A stretch of 64,000 bases of DNA from Actinomadura nitritigenes. GTDB taxonomy: Bacteria; Actinomycetota; Actinomycetes; Streptosporangiales; Streptosporangiaceae. Of the stretch, positions 1-9,012 are shown piece after piece. The notes under the pieces were generated by a model. That model saw only the letters and a list, made by a program, of their open reading frames with translations. It was not told where the DNA came from and made no database searches. Position numbers and translations under genes: made by a program. Positions within the stretch are counted from its first letter, which is position 1; every line of letters starts with the position of its first letter. The stretch spans positions 124,001 through 188,000 of the forward strand of contig NZ_JAGEOK010000006.1 in NCBI RefSeq assembly GCF_017573545.1, read 5' to 3'.

Positions 1-1
1 C

Positions 2-823
2 TCTCTGGTGGTGGTCGCCGCGTACTGGACGCTCGTCCTGCTCGGCGGCCTGGGGCACTTCCACGCCGGCACCGATGGCCATACGGGGGCCGGTGCCGGC
101 GGGGGAGGCCACTTCCACGGAGACGGCGGCCTCCACGCGCACGGCGGCTTCCACGGGCACGGGGGCTTCCACGGGCACGGCGCGGCGCACGGCCACGGGG
201 CCTTCCACGGGCACAGCGGCGCGGACGGGCACGGCGGCGGCCACGATCCGTCCGGCGGCCACGAGGACGGCCACGGGTCGGGCGGGCCGCTGGCCGCGAT
301 CGGGCTGGGCGGCGTCCCCGCCACCATCACGCTGTCGCTGCTGATCGCGCTGGCCTGGTTCGCGAGCCTGGCCGGGTCGGTGCTGGCGGGCGGCACGCCG
401 GCGCCGCCGCTCGCCGCCGCCGTCCTGGCCGCGGCGCTCGCGGCGGCGTGGCTCGGGACGCGGCTCGCCATCGTCCCGCTGCGCCGCGTGTTCCGGGAGG
501 AGCCGGCGGCGTCGCTGCGCGACTTCGTCGGCCGCACCTGCGTCATTCGCACCGGACGGGTCGGCGTGGACTTCGGCCAGGCCGAGGTGACCGCCGACGA
601 CGGCTCGTCCGCCATCGTGCAGGTCCGCCGGCACGCCCTGGACGTCGCGGCCGACGGCGCACGGGGCGGCGCGGCAGAAGGCCCGCCGGGCGGCCCGGCC
701 GAAGGCCCGCCGGGCGGCGCCGTGCGGCCCGCGCTCGGTGCGGGCAGCATCGCGCTGATCTTCGACTTCGATCCGGACGGCCAGTTCTTCTGGGTCATGC
801 CCTACGACGGCCCGACCCCCTGA
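2..823 (+). CDS. YqiJ-like membrane protein with OB-fold domain, 5' end cut by window
   Basis: The frame is open to the window edge, so the true start is upstream. The visible part begins in a hydrophobic segment (VVAAYWTLVLLGG). A roughly 50-residue loop of tandem His-Gly repeats (GFHGHG-type) follows, then two hydrophobic helices and a C-terminal domain of about 90 residues beginning DFVGRTCVIRTGRVGVDFG and ending in QFFWVMPYDG. That order (N-terminal membrane helices, soluble C-terminal OB-like domain) and the flotillin gene 63 bp downstream match the YqiJ/YqiK pairing. YqiJ proteins are thought to be membrane partners of flotillins. The His-rich loop is not part of the family core and suggests metal binding, which is inference. 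The enzyme role, if any, is unknown. Confidence 0.7.
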   Translation, partial: SLVVVAAYWTLVLLGGLGHFHAGTDGHTGAGAGGGGHFHGDGGLHAHGGFHGHGGFHGHGAAHGHGAFHGHSGADGHGGGHDPSGGHEDGHGSGGPLAAIGLGGVPATITLSLLIALAWFASLAGSVLAGGTPAPPLAAAVLAAALAAAWLGTRLAIVPLRRVFREEPAASLRDFVGRTCVIRTGRVGVDFGQAEVTADDGSSAIVQVRRHALDVAADGARGGAAEGPPGGPAEGPPGGAVRPALGAGSIALIFDFDPDGQFFWVMPYDGPTP

Positions 824-886
824 CCTCCGCACTCCGCACCCTCTGACCCCCGCATCCCCACATCCCCCCAGTAGACAGGGATCCCG

Positions 887-2923
887 ATGGACGCCATCAC
901 GATCGGAGCGGGCGTGCTGATCGCGCTCGCGCTGCTCATCGCCCTCGGCCTCGCGCTGATGATGACGCGGCTGTTCCGCAAGGTCGACCAGGGCAGCGCG
1001 CTGATCATCTCCAAGCTGAAGAAGGTCGACGTCACCTTCACCGGCGCGGTGGTCCTGCCGGTCCTGCACAAGGCCGAGCTGATGGACATCTCGGTGAAGA
1101 CGATCGAGATCGAGCGGACCGGCCGGGACGGGCTGATCTGCCGGGACAACATCCGCGCCGACATCCGCATCACGTTCTTCGTCCGGGTGAACAAGACCGT
1201 CGAGGACGTGATCAAGGTGGCGCAGGCGATCGGCACCGACCGCGCCAGCCACCAGGACACGCTGCAGGCGCTGTTCGCGGCGAAGTTCTCCGAGGCGCTC
1301 AAGACCGTCGGCAAGCACCTGGACTTCACCGACCTCTACACGCGCCGGCACGAGTTCCGCGACCACATCATCGAGCTCATCGGCACCGACCTGAACGGCT
1401 ACAGCCTGGAGGACGCGGCGATCGACTACCTGGAGCAGACGCCGCTGCTGTCGCTGGACAAGTCCAACATCCTCGACGCGCAGGGCATCCGGAAGATCAC
1501 CGAGCTGACCGCGATCGAGCACGTCCGCACCAACGAGTACACCCGCAACGAGGAGAAGGAGATCACCCGCCAGAACGTGGAGGCGCGCGAGGCGATCCTG
1601 GAGCTGGAGCGCCGCCAGGCGGACGCGCAGCTGCGGCAGCAGCGCGAGATCGAGACCGTCCGTGCGCGGGAGCAGGCGGAGACCGAGCGGGTGCAGGCGG
1701 AGGAGCGGCTGCGCGCGCAGACCGCGCACATCCGCACCGACGAGCAGCTCGGCGTGCAGCAGGAGAACCGCAACCGCGAGGTGGCGGTGGCGGAGAAGAA
1801 CAAGGAGCGGGTCATCGCGGTCGAGAACGAGCGGATCGAGAAGGACCGCATGCTGGAGGTCATCGCCCGCGAGCGCGAGACGGAGCTGACCCGCATCGCC
1901 GCGAACAAGGAGGTCGAGGCGGAGAAGCGGGAGATCGCGAACGTGATCCGGGAGCGCATCGCGGTCGAGCGGACCGTCGCCGAGCAGGAGGAGTCCATCA
2001 AGCGGGTGCGGGTGGTCGAGGAGGCCGAGCGGACCCGCCAGGCGGTGATCATCCAGGCCGAGGCGGAGGCGCAGGAGAGCCTCGTCAAGGACATCAAGGC
2101 GGCGGAGGCGGCGGAGGCCGCCGCGCAGCACCGCGCCCGCGAGCAGCTGACGATGGCCGACGCGCGGCGCCAGGCGTCCGAGCTGGACGCGGAGGCCAAG
2201 ATCCGGCTGGCCGAGGGGATCCGCGCGGAGGCCGCGGCGGAGGGCCTCGCGGAGGTCGAGGTCCGGGAGCGGGACGCGGCGGCGATCGAGAAGGTCGGCC
2301 GCGCCGAGGCCGCGGTCGCCGAGCAGAAGGCGCTCGCCGAGGCGACCCGGATCCGGGGCGGGCTGAAGGCCGAGGCCGAGGGGCTCACCGACAAGGCGGC
2401 GGCGATGGCGGCGCTGGACGACGCGACGCGCCAGCACGAGGAGTACCGGCTGCGGCTGGCGGCGGAGAAGGACATCCGGCTGGCCGGGATCCAGGTGCAG
2501 CGGGAGGTCGCGGAGGCGCAGGCCGCGGTGCTCGCGGCGGGGCTGGAGAAGGCGGACATCGACATCGTCGGCGGCGACAGCGTGTTCTTCGACAAGCTCG
2601 TCGGGTCGATCACGCTCGGCAAGAGCGTGGACGGGTTCGTCGGGAACTCCGAGACCGTGCGGGCGCTGGGCGGTTCGTGGCTGGACGGGACGGGCTCGCT
2701 CAGCGGCGACCTGACCCGCGTCCTGGGGTCGGCGGGCGGCGGAGGCGTCGGCGACCTGACGATCGCGGCGCTGCTGACGCGGCTCGCCTCGACCGGCGGC
2801 CCGAACGCGCCCGCGCTCAGCGACCTGCTGCAGGCCGCGCAGCGCCTCGGCGTGGCGGACGCGCCGCTCGCGGCCGCGCCGCCCGCGGAGTCGAACGGCA
2901 CCCCGCTGACCCCGGCGACCTGA
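887..2923 (+). CDS. Flotillin-family SPFH protein (YqiK-like)
   Basis: A 678-residue protein. An N-terminal membrane helix (about residues 1-28) leads into an SPFH/band-7 domain (about 30-200, including FRKVDQGSALIISKL). A very long charged coiled coil rich in Glu/Arg/Ala (about 215-560) follows, then a small C-terminal domain with the flotillin-typical DIVGGDSVFFDKLVGSI. Flotillins are membrane scaffolds that oligomerise through the coiled coil and organise membrane domains. The ATG at 887 follows AGGGATCCCG. The gene sits between an OB-fold membrane protein and a giant AAA ATPase on the same strand, so the three probably act as one complex at the membrane. That joint role is inferred from gene order. 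Confidence 0.85.
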   Translation: MDAITIGAGVLIALALLIALGLALMMTRLFRKVDQGSALIISKLKKVDVTFTGAVVLPVLHKAELMDISVKTIEIERTGRDGLICRDNIRADIRITFFVRVNKTVEDVIKVAQAIGTDRASHQDTLQALFAAKFSEALKTVGKHLDFTDLYTRRHEFRDHIIELIGTDLNGYSLEDAAIDYLEQTPLLSLDKSNILDAQGIRKITELTAIEHVRTNEYTRNEEKEITRQNVEAREAILELERRQADAQLRQQREIETVRAREQAETERVQAEERLRAQTAHIRTDEQLGVQQENRNREVAVAEKNKERVIAVENERIEKDRMLEVIARERETELTRIAANKEVEAEKREIANVIRERIAVERTVAEQEESIKRVRVVEEAERTRQAVIIQAEAEAQESLVKDIKAAEAAEAAAQHRAREQLTMADARRQASELDAEAKIRLAEGIRAEAAAEGLAEVEVRERDAAAIEKVGRAEAAVAEQKALAEATRIRGGLKAEAEGLTDKAAAMAALDDATRQHEEYRLRLAAEKDIRLAGIQVQREVAEAQAAVLAAGLEKADIDIVGGDSVFFDKLVGSITLGKSVDGFVGNSETVRALGGSWLDGTGSLSGDLTRVLGSAGGGGVGDLTIAALLTRLASTGGPNAPALSDLLQAAQRLGVADAPLAAAPPAESNGTPLTPAT

Positions 2924-2942
2924 CCGTCCGGCCGCATCGACC

Positions 2943-2988
2943 CGCGGCGCGCCGCCCGCAGCGACCCCCCATGGGGCGGCGCGCCGCG
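2943..2988 (+). terminator. 15-bp perfect stem-loop between flotillin and ATPase genes
   Basis: The arms at 2943-2957 and 2974-2988 (CGCGGCGCGCCGCCC and its complement) pair over 15 bp with a 16-nt loop. No T-run follows. It could partly terminate transcription or protect the flotillin mRNA end, so that the large ATPase is made at a lower level than the scaffold. Confidence 0.4.
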
Positions 2989-3020
2989 ACCGGACTCCCG
3001 ACCAGGATGGAAGTGGACGC

Positions 3021-6000
3021 GTGAGCGGGCTCGACCAGGGGACGTACGAGGTGCTGCGGGCGCGGCTCGCGGAGCGGGCCGCGGAGGCGGCGCGGCGGGC
3101 GGAGGCGCTGAACGCCCGCCGGCTGGAGGTGTTCGGCGGCGCCGAGCTGCGGCTGACCGGCACCGAGCAGGTCCGGACGGAGCGCGCGGGCGTGCCCCGC
3201 GACGTGGTCGCGCTCGGCGGGACGCTGCTGCTCGGCTGCAACGCGCCCGCGACGGCGGACGGGACGGCCGTCGAGGACGTGTTCTCGCTGCACCGGTTCG
3301 GCGACGGCCACAGCGACGGCGGCGGGGGCGGGGGCGGGGGCGGGGGCGCGTTCGGGCCGGCGGGCCCGGACGCGGTGCCGGGGCTGCTCGACGACCCGCG
3401 CTTCCACCGCGACTTCGCCGACATGTTCCGGTACTACCGGCAGGCGCGGCTGCTGCAGCTCCGGCTGGTGGACGGGCGGCTGCTCGCGGTGTTCCAGACC
3501 GGGCCGCAGCTGTCCGACCTGCGCGTCCTGCGCTGGCGGACGTCCCCGGACGGCACCGTCGCCTACGAGGACAACCAGGGCGAGCGCTACCACACCTTCC
3601 CGCCGTCGCACGACGTCGAGTGGATCGAGACGACCCGCGACGACCACGTCCGCGGCGTGCACCCGCACATCTCGATCGAGGGCGAGGTGTTCGTCGCCAC
3701 GGTCGGCGGGACGCTGACCGTCAAGGTCGACAACGACACGGCCACCGGCGAGGGGATCCACTCCGAGCCGGTGGACGAGCCGCTGCAGGCCCTCGCGGAC
3801 GCCGATGTCCGGTACGCGCGGGTCGGCGCGCTGATCCTGCTGCGGATCCGGCCGTACAACGAGCCGGCGTGGCGGCACCTGGTGTTCAACGTGCGGACGA
3901 AGGAGGTCGTGCGGCTCAACGGGATCGAGCAGGCGTGCCGGCGGCTGCCCGACGACCACGGGATCGTCTTCCCGGGCGGCTACTGCCTGGACACCGGCGT
4001 GGTGAAGACGTTCGACACCGACGTCGCCGGGCTGGAGTACGAGCGGGTCGTCCGGTCGCCGAACGGCGAGGACGTGCTGTACGCGTTCCACTCGCGCGGG
4101 GACGGGCGGTCGCTGCTGCTGCCGTACAACGTGATCCGCAAGCGGGTGGCGGCGCCGATCACGTGCCACGGGTACTCGCTGTTCGAGGACGGCACGCTGG
4201 TGGTGCTGCGGGCGGAGCCGGCGGAGCCGGTCCGGGCGCATCCGATGCAGGTGTGGGCGACGCCGTTCGTGTCGGAGGAGCACGCCGCCGCGCAGCCGGT
4301 CGGGACCGGGCCGCTGGAGCGGGTCGGGAACGCGGACCTGGTCCGGGGGATCTCCGAGTGCCTGTCGATCACCCGGATGGTGGACGAGATGTCGCCGTCC
4401 GCGCGGGTGTTCGAGGCGCTGATCGCGGCCTGCACGAGGACGTCCGACCTGTTCCACTGGCTGGCGGACGAGGAGCTGGGCGACCTCGCGGCGCCGCTCG
4501 CGGACGTCCGGGCGGCGGCCGGGCAGGTGCTGGACGAGTACGAGAAGGTCCGCGCGCTGACCGAGCAGGCGGCGGCGGCCGTGGCCGAGGCGGGCGAGGA
4601 CGTCGCCGCGCTGGTCCGGCGGGCGAACGCCGAGGAGCCCGCGACCGCCGACGGCTGGGTGTCCCGGCTCGCCAAGATGCGGCGGGCGCTCGGCCGCCTG
4701 GAGACGCTCCGCGACCTGCGGTACGCCGACACCGCCCGCATCGACGAGCTGTCGGGCACGGTCGAGGCGGAGCTGCGCGGCCTGGGCGAGCGCTCCGTCC
4801 GGTTCCTGCAGGGCGAGGACGCGTTCACCGGCTACCACGCCGAGGTGGAGCGCATCGCCGAGGCGGCCGGGGCGATCGCTACGGCGGCCGCCGCGGCGCC
4901 GCTCGCCGAGCTCCTCGACGCGCAGAACGAGGGCCTGGAGGTCGTCACCGAGGTCGTCGGGGACCTCGACATCACCGACGCGACGGCCCGCACGGCGATC
5001 CTGGAGCGCGTCGGCGAGGTGCTCGGCGGGCTCAACCGGGCCCGCGCCGTCCTCGGCAACCGGCGCCGCGAGCTGCTGGAGCACGAGGGGCGCGCGGCGT
5101 TCGCCGCCGAGCTGGCGCTGCTGGACCAGGCGGTCGCGGGCGCGCTGGCCGGCGCGTCCACCCCCGAGCGCTGCGACGAGCAGCTCGGCCGGCTGCTGCT
5201 CCGGCTGGAGACGCTGCAGGCGCGCTTCGCCGAGCTGGAGGAGTTCGCCGCCGGGCTGGAGACCAAGCGCACCGAGCTGTACGAGGCGTTCTCGTCGCGC
5301 AAGCAGACGCTGCTGGACGAGCGGGCGCGCCGCGCCGGCCGGCTCACCGGGTCCGCCGACCGGATCCTCACCGGGGTGCGGCGCCGCGCCGCGTCCCTCG
5401 CCTCGCCCGACGAGGTGAACGCCTACTTCGCGGCGGACGCGATGGTGGCCCGGATCCGCGCGATCGCGGACGAGCTGCGGGAACTCGGCGACGACGTGCG
5501 CGCCGAGGAGCTGGAAGGGCGAGTGAAGGCGGCCCGGCAGGAGGCGGCGCGGGCGCTGCGCGACCGGCTCGACCTGTACGGCGAGGACGGCACCACGATC
5601 CGCCTCGGCCGGCACCGGTTCGCGGTGAACACCCGCCCGATCGAGCTGACGCTCGTCCCGCACGACGGCGGGATCGCGTTCACCGTCACCGGGACCGGCT
5701 ACCGGGCACCCGTCCGCGACGAGGCGTTCGCCGCGACCCGCGGCCTGTGGGACCAGACCCTCGTCTCGGAGACACCGGAGACGTACCGGGCCGAGTACCT
5801 GGCGGCGTCGATCCTGGCCGCCCGGTCCGCGGACGAGCTGCGGGACGCCGACCTGCTCCGGGTGGTGCGGGAGGCGGCGGCCGACCGGTACGACGAGGGC
5901 TACGAGCGCGGCGTCCACGACCACGACGCCGCCCGCATCCTGGAGATGCTGCTGCGCCTGCACGCGGACGCGGGCCTGCTGCGCTACCCGTCGTCCGCCC

Positions 6001-7865
6001 GCGCGGCGGCCCAGCTGTTCTGGACGCACGGCCCCGACGACGCGGCCCGCGCGGCCTGGGCGACCCGCGCCCGGTCCCTCGTCCGGGCCCGCCGGTCGTT
6101 CGGGCGCGCGCCCGCGCTGGACGACCTGGCGGGCGAGCTGACCGCGGCCGTCGAGGCGTTCTCGGCGCGCACCGGCCTGCCCGCGCCGGACGGCCCGCCG
6201 GCCGCCGAGTACCTGATCGAGGAGCTGGCCACGGCGCCGGACGGGTTCGTCATCGGCACCGGCACCCGCGACCTGCTGAAGTCGTTCGGCCCGCACCTGC
6301 CCGCCCTGGAGGAGGACCTGCGGGCGCTCGGCGGCGACCTCGCCGCCCGGCACCAGCTCGCCGGGGCGTGGCTCGGCTCCCACCTCGCCGGCACCCCGGA
6401 CGCCGACCCGGCCGACCTGCCCGAGGCCGTCGCGACCGTGCTGTGCGCGTCCGCCCGCTACGACTCCCCCGCCGCGCTGACCGCCACCGTCGAGGGCCTG
6501 CTCGGCGCCCACCCGCGCATCACGGGCCGCGCCCTGCCGCTTCGCCTGGACGAACTCCTCGCGCGCACACAGCGGTTCCGTACCGAGCGCGTCCCCGCGT
6601 TCCGCGCCTACCAGAAGCGGCGCAACGAGCTGGTCGCCGTCGAGTCGCGGCGGCTCGGGATCGCCGCCCTCAAGCCCCGCACGATGAGCGCGTTCGTCCG
6701 CAACCGGCTCGTCGACGAGGTGTACCTGCCCCTCATCGGCGACAACCTCGCCAAGCAGATCGGCGCCGCCGGGGACGGCAAGCGCACCGACCAGATGGGG
6801 CTGCTCCTGCTGATCTCGCCGCCCGGCTACGGCAAGACGACGCTGATGGAGTACGTCGCGGACCGGCTCGGCCTCGCCCTCGTCAAGGTGGACGGCCCGG
6901 CACTCGGCCACGACGTCACGTCCCTCGACCCGGCGAAGGCGCCGAACGCCACCGCCGCCCGCGAGGTCGAGAAGATCGACTTCGCGCTGGAGATGGGCGA
7001 CAACGTCCTGCTCTACCTCGACGACGTCCAGCACACCTCGCCGGAGTTCCTGCAGAAGTTCATCCCGCTCTGCGACGCGCAGCGCCGCATCGAGGGCGCG
7101 TCCCGCAGCCACGACCTGCGCGGCAAGCGCTTCGCCGTCTGCATGGCCGGCAACCCGTACACCGAGTCCGGGCAGCGGTTCCGGATCCCCGACATGCTCG
7201 CCAACCGCGCCGACGTCTGGAACCTCGGCGACGTCCTCGCCGGCAAGGACGAGCTGTTCGCGCTCAGCTACATCGAGAACGCGCTGACCTCCAACCCGGT
7301 GCTCGCGCCGCTGGCCGGCCGAGACCGCGCCGACGTCGAGCTGCTCGTCCGGCTGGCGTCCGGCGACCGGAGCGTCCGCCCGGACCGACTCGCGCACCCG
7401 TACTCGCAGGCCGAGCTCGACCAGATCCTGTCGGTCATGGCGAAGCTCCGGCGCGTCCAGGAGGTCGTGCTGACGGTGAACCGCGCCTACATCGCCTCGG
7501 CGGCGCAGGACGACGCGTCCCGCACCGAGCCGCCGTTCCGGCTCCAGGGCTCCTACCGCGACATGAACAAGCTCGCCGAGCGGGTCCTCCCCGTGATGAA
7601 CGCCGAGGAACTCGAGACGCTCATCGACGACCACTACCGGGCCGAGGCGCAGACGCTCACCTCCGACACCGAGTCCAACCTGCTGAAACTGGCCGAGCTC
7701 CGGAACGCCCTCACCCCGGAGCAGCGGGCCCGCTGGACGGAGGTGAAGGCCGCCTACGTCCGCGCCCGCACCCTCGCGGGGAACGACGACGACCCGTCCG
7801 TCGGCGCCCTCCTCCACCTGGCCGACCAGCTCTCCGCCATCGAGAAGGCCCTCCGCGACCGCTGA
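3021..7865 (+). CDS. Giant AAA ATPase of the DUF3686 'DNA repair ATPase' family
   Basis: A 1614-residue protein starting with GTG. The N-terminal 450 residues look beta-rich (propeller-like) and contain a poly-Gly run near residue 100. A long helical middle (about 480-860) follows, and then a C-terminal AAA module. Walker A is PPGYGKTT near residues 1266-1273 and Walker B is LLYLDD near 1330-1335. The length and order fit the DUF3686 family, often labelled DNA repair ATPase. To my knowledge its substrate has not been demonstrated. It commonly sits beside YqiJ/flotillin genes, as here. I infer an ATP-driven machine recruited to a flotillin platform, perhaps for envelope stress or defence. Nothing in the sequence itself proves a DNA repair role. 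Confidence 0.8.
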   Translation: MSGLDQGTYEVLRARLAERAAEAARRAEALNARRLEVFGGAELRLTGTEQVRTERAGVPRDVVALGGTLLLGCNAPATADGTAVEDVFSLHRFGDGHSDGGGGGGGGGGAFGPAGPDAVPGLLDDPRFHRDFADMFRYYRQARLLQLRLVDGRLLAVFQTGPQLSDLRVLRWRTSPDGTVAYEDNQGERYHTFPPSHDVEWIETTRDDHVRGVHPHISIEGEVFVATVGGTLTVKVDNDTATGEGIHSEPVDEPLQALADADVRYARVGALILLRIRPYNEPAWRHLVFNVRTKEVVRLNGIEQACRRLPDDHGIVFPGGYCLDTGVVKTFDTDVAGLEYERVVRSPNGEDVLYAFHSRGDGRSLLLPYNVIRKRVAAPITCHGYSLFEDGTLVVLRAEPAEPVRAHPMQVWATPFVSEEHAAAQPVGTGPLERVGNADLVRGISECLSITRMVDEMSPSARVFEALIAACTRTSDLFHWLADEELGDLAAPLADVRAAAGQVLDEYEKVRALTEQAAAAVAEAGEDVAALVRRANAEEPATADGWVSRLAKMRRALGRLETLRDLRYADTARIDELSGTVEAELRGLGERSVRFLQGEDAFTGYHAEVERIAEAAGAIATAAAAAPLAELLDAQNEGLEVVTEVVGDLDITDATARTAILERVGEVLGGLNRARAVLGNRRRELLEHEGRAAFAAELALLDQAVAGALAGASTPERCDEQLGRLLLRLETLQARFAELEEFAAGLETKRTELYEAFSSRKQTLLDERARRAGRLTGSADRILTGVRRRAASLASPDEVNAYFAADAMVARIRAIADELRELGDDVRAEELEGRVKAARQEAARALRDRLDLYGEDGTTIRLGRHRFAVNTRPIELTLVPHDGGIAFTVTGTGYRAPVRDEAFAATRGLWDQTLVSETPETYRAEYLAASILAARSADELRDADLLRVVREAAADRYDEGYERGVHDHDAARILEMLLRLHADAGLLRYPSSARAAAQLFWTHGPDDAARAAWATRARSLVRARRSFGRAPALDDLAGELTAAVEAFSARTGLPAPDGPPAAEYLIEELATAPDGFVIGTGTRDLLKSFGPHLPALEEDLRALGGDLAARHQLAGAWLGSHLAGTPDADPADLPEAVATVLCASARYDSPAALTATVEGLLGAHPRITGRALPLRLDELLARTQRFRTERVPAFRAYQKRRNELVAVESRRLGIAALKPRTMSAFVRNRLVDEVYLPLIGDNLAKQIGAAGDGKRTDQMGLLLLISPPGYGKTTLMEYVADRLGLALVKVDGPALGHDVTSLDPAKAPNATAAREVEKIDFALEMGDNVLLYLDDVQHTSPEFLQKFIPLCDAQRRIEGASRSHDLRGKRFAVCMAGNPYTESGQRFRIPDMLANRADVWNLGDVLAGKDELFALSYIENALTSNPVLAPLAGRDRADVELLVRLASGDRSVRPDRLAHPYSQAELDQILSVMAKLRRVQEVVLTVNRAYIASAAQDDASRTEPPFRLQGSYRDMNKLAERVLPVMNAEELETLIDDHYRAEAQTLTSDTESNLLKLAELRNALTPEQRARWTEVKAAYVRARTLAGNDDDPSVGALLHLADQLSAIEKALRDR

Positions 7866-7880
7866 CGCCCCCGAAGCCGA

Positions 7881-7910
7881 AAGGCGCGCCCGATCGTTCG
7901 GGCGCGCCTT
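7881..7910. terminator. Bidirectional hairpin terminator
   Basis: A perfect 13-bp stem (AAGGCGCGCCCGA at 7881-7893, complement at 7898-7910) with a TCGT loop. It begins 15 bp after the ATPase stop codon and lies before the end of the convergent minus-strand operon, so it can end both transcripts. Confidence 0.75.
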
Positions 7911-7981
7911 CACGCAGTCGCGGGGGCGGGCATCGCACCCGCATCGCCGGGCTCACGGGACCCGCATGCTCCTCGTCCCGG

Positions 7982-8131
7982 TCACTCCTGCTCGGACCGG
8001 GCACGGCGCATCAGCGCCGGCATCATCTTGATCAGGACGGCGGCCATCGCGGCCACCAGCATCCCGACCATCATGCGGCCCGCCATGGCCCGCATGCCGC
8101 CCTTGCGCATGCCCATGTTCTGCTTCCTCAT
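7982..8131 (-). CDS. 49-residue Met-rich membrane micro-protein
   Basis: A small gene whose ATG overlaps the stop codon of the upstream gene (ATGA, 8128-8131), with GGAAGGAG placed about 8 nt upstream. It encodes 49 residues, 12 of them Met. The order is a basic N-terminus (MRKQNMGMRKGG), one hydrophobic helix (MMVGMLVAAMAAVLI, about residues 20-34) and a basic tail ending RRARSEQE. Translational coupling and a good ribosome site argue that it is real. Its position resembles the small one-helix proteins (DUF6893-like) found beside DUF6084 genes in actinomycete hydrogenase clusters, but I cannot confirm family membership. Confidence 0.6.
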   Translation of the reverse strand: MRKQNMGMRKGGMRAMAGRMMVGMLVAAMAAVLIKMMPALMRRARSEQE

Positions 8132-9012
8132 CGCTCACTCCTTCCTGTTCCGGTGGTGGCGCGGCCTCCGCCGCGCGGGTCGCCGGCGGCGAGCTCGGCC
8201 AGCAGCCGGTCGAGACCGGCGCCGCCGAACAGGTCGGCCGGAGTCTGCGGGGCCACCTGGGGCCAGTCGTAGAGGACGATCGGCGCGGCCAGCACCGTGC
8301 CGTGCCCGCCCCGCGGGCCCGCCAGGACGGGCCAGAGGCCGTCGCTGTGGCAGGCCGCGGCCGCGTCGGCGAGGTGCGCGGGCGGGGCGGCGGAGGAGAC
8401 GAACGCCCCGCCGGAGGCGTCCGAGACGAGGTGCGCGCACAGCATCCCGGTGCGGTCCGCCTCGTCCCGGTCCTCGGCGGGGCCGGTGTTGACGATCACG
8501 GCGCGGATCCGGACGGCGCCGGGCGCGGCCCGCTCCGCGGACAGCACCACGGTCCCGGTCACCCGGTCCCACGTGCGGATGATCCGCGCCGTGCCCTCGA
8601 TCCGCTTCTCGTCGAGGCCCGCGGCGATGGCGACGGGCACGCGGACGGGCGAGCGCAGCAGCCGTTCCAGCCGCAGCCGCCCGCTGGTGATCTCGCGTTC
8701 GCGGGCCTCCCGCCGCGTCCGGTACGTCCCGGCTCCCACCTTCAGCTCGTGGACCGGGGCGTCGCCGTCCATCATCTGCCGGTGCACCGCGTGCAGGAAC
8801 CGCAGCGTGAACTCCACGGTCGTCTCGGGGCCGTCCTCCAGCAGGAACTCCGCGGAGACCGTCCAGCGGCCGCCGGACCGTTCCGCCTCGTCCTTGGGAA
8901 GGACCCCGCCGATCGTCCAGCGCTTCCCGGTCCGCGCCGCCGAAGCACGGTACGGCCACAGGAGATGCCCCTCGTAGAGAACCGTGTCGGCGATCGCCCT
9001 CACGGCGTCCAT
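8128..9012 (-). CDS. Hydrogenase-cluster-associated hypothetical protein
   Basis: A 294-residue protein. I chose the ATG at 9012 (MDAVRAIADTVLYEG) because GGAGGAGAG precedes it and it overlaps the DUF6084 gene end by 13 nt. I see no signal peptide or membrane segment. The N-terminal stretch HLLWPYRASAARTGKRWTIG resembles proteins encoded with group 1h/5-type NiFe hydrogenases of actinomycetes, where this kind of gene follows DUF6084. No metal-binding Cys cluster stands out. The function is unknown. The link to hydrogenase is recalled from gene neighbourhoods and not read from a catalytic motif. Confidence 0.55.
   Translation of the reverse strand: MDAVRAIADTVLYEGHLLWPYRASAARTGKRWTIGGVLPKDEAERSGGRWTVSAEFLLEDGPETTVEFTLRFLHAVHRQMMDGDAPVHELKVGAGTYRTRREAREREITSGRLRLERLLRSPVRVPVAIAAGLDEKRIEGTARIIRTWDRVTGTVVLSAERAAPGAVRIRAVIVNTGPAEDRDEADRTGMLCAHLVSDASGGAFVSSAAPPAHLADAAAACHSDGLWPVLAGPRGGHGTVLAAPIVLYDWPQVAPQTPADLFGGAGLDRLLAELAAGDPRGGGRATTGTGRSER

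Noticed and set aside
2817..7913. A 1698-codon open frame on the minus strand across the ATPase gene
   Set aside because: It is antisense to a clear AAA ATPase with Walker motifs, has no domain, and its Arg/Gly/Val/Pro-rich text is what GC-rich third positions produce.
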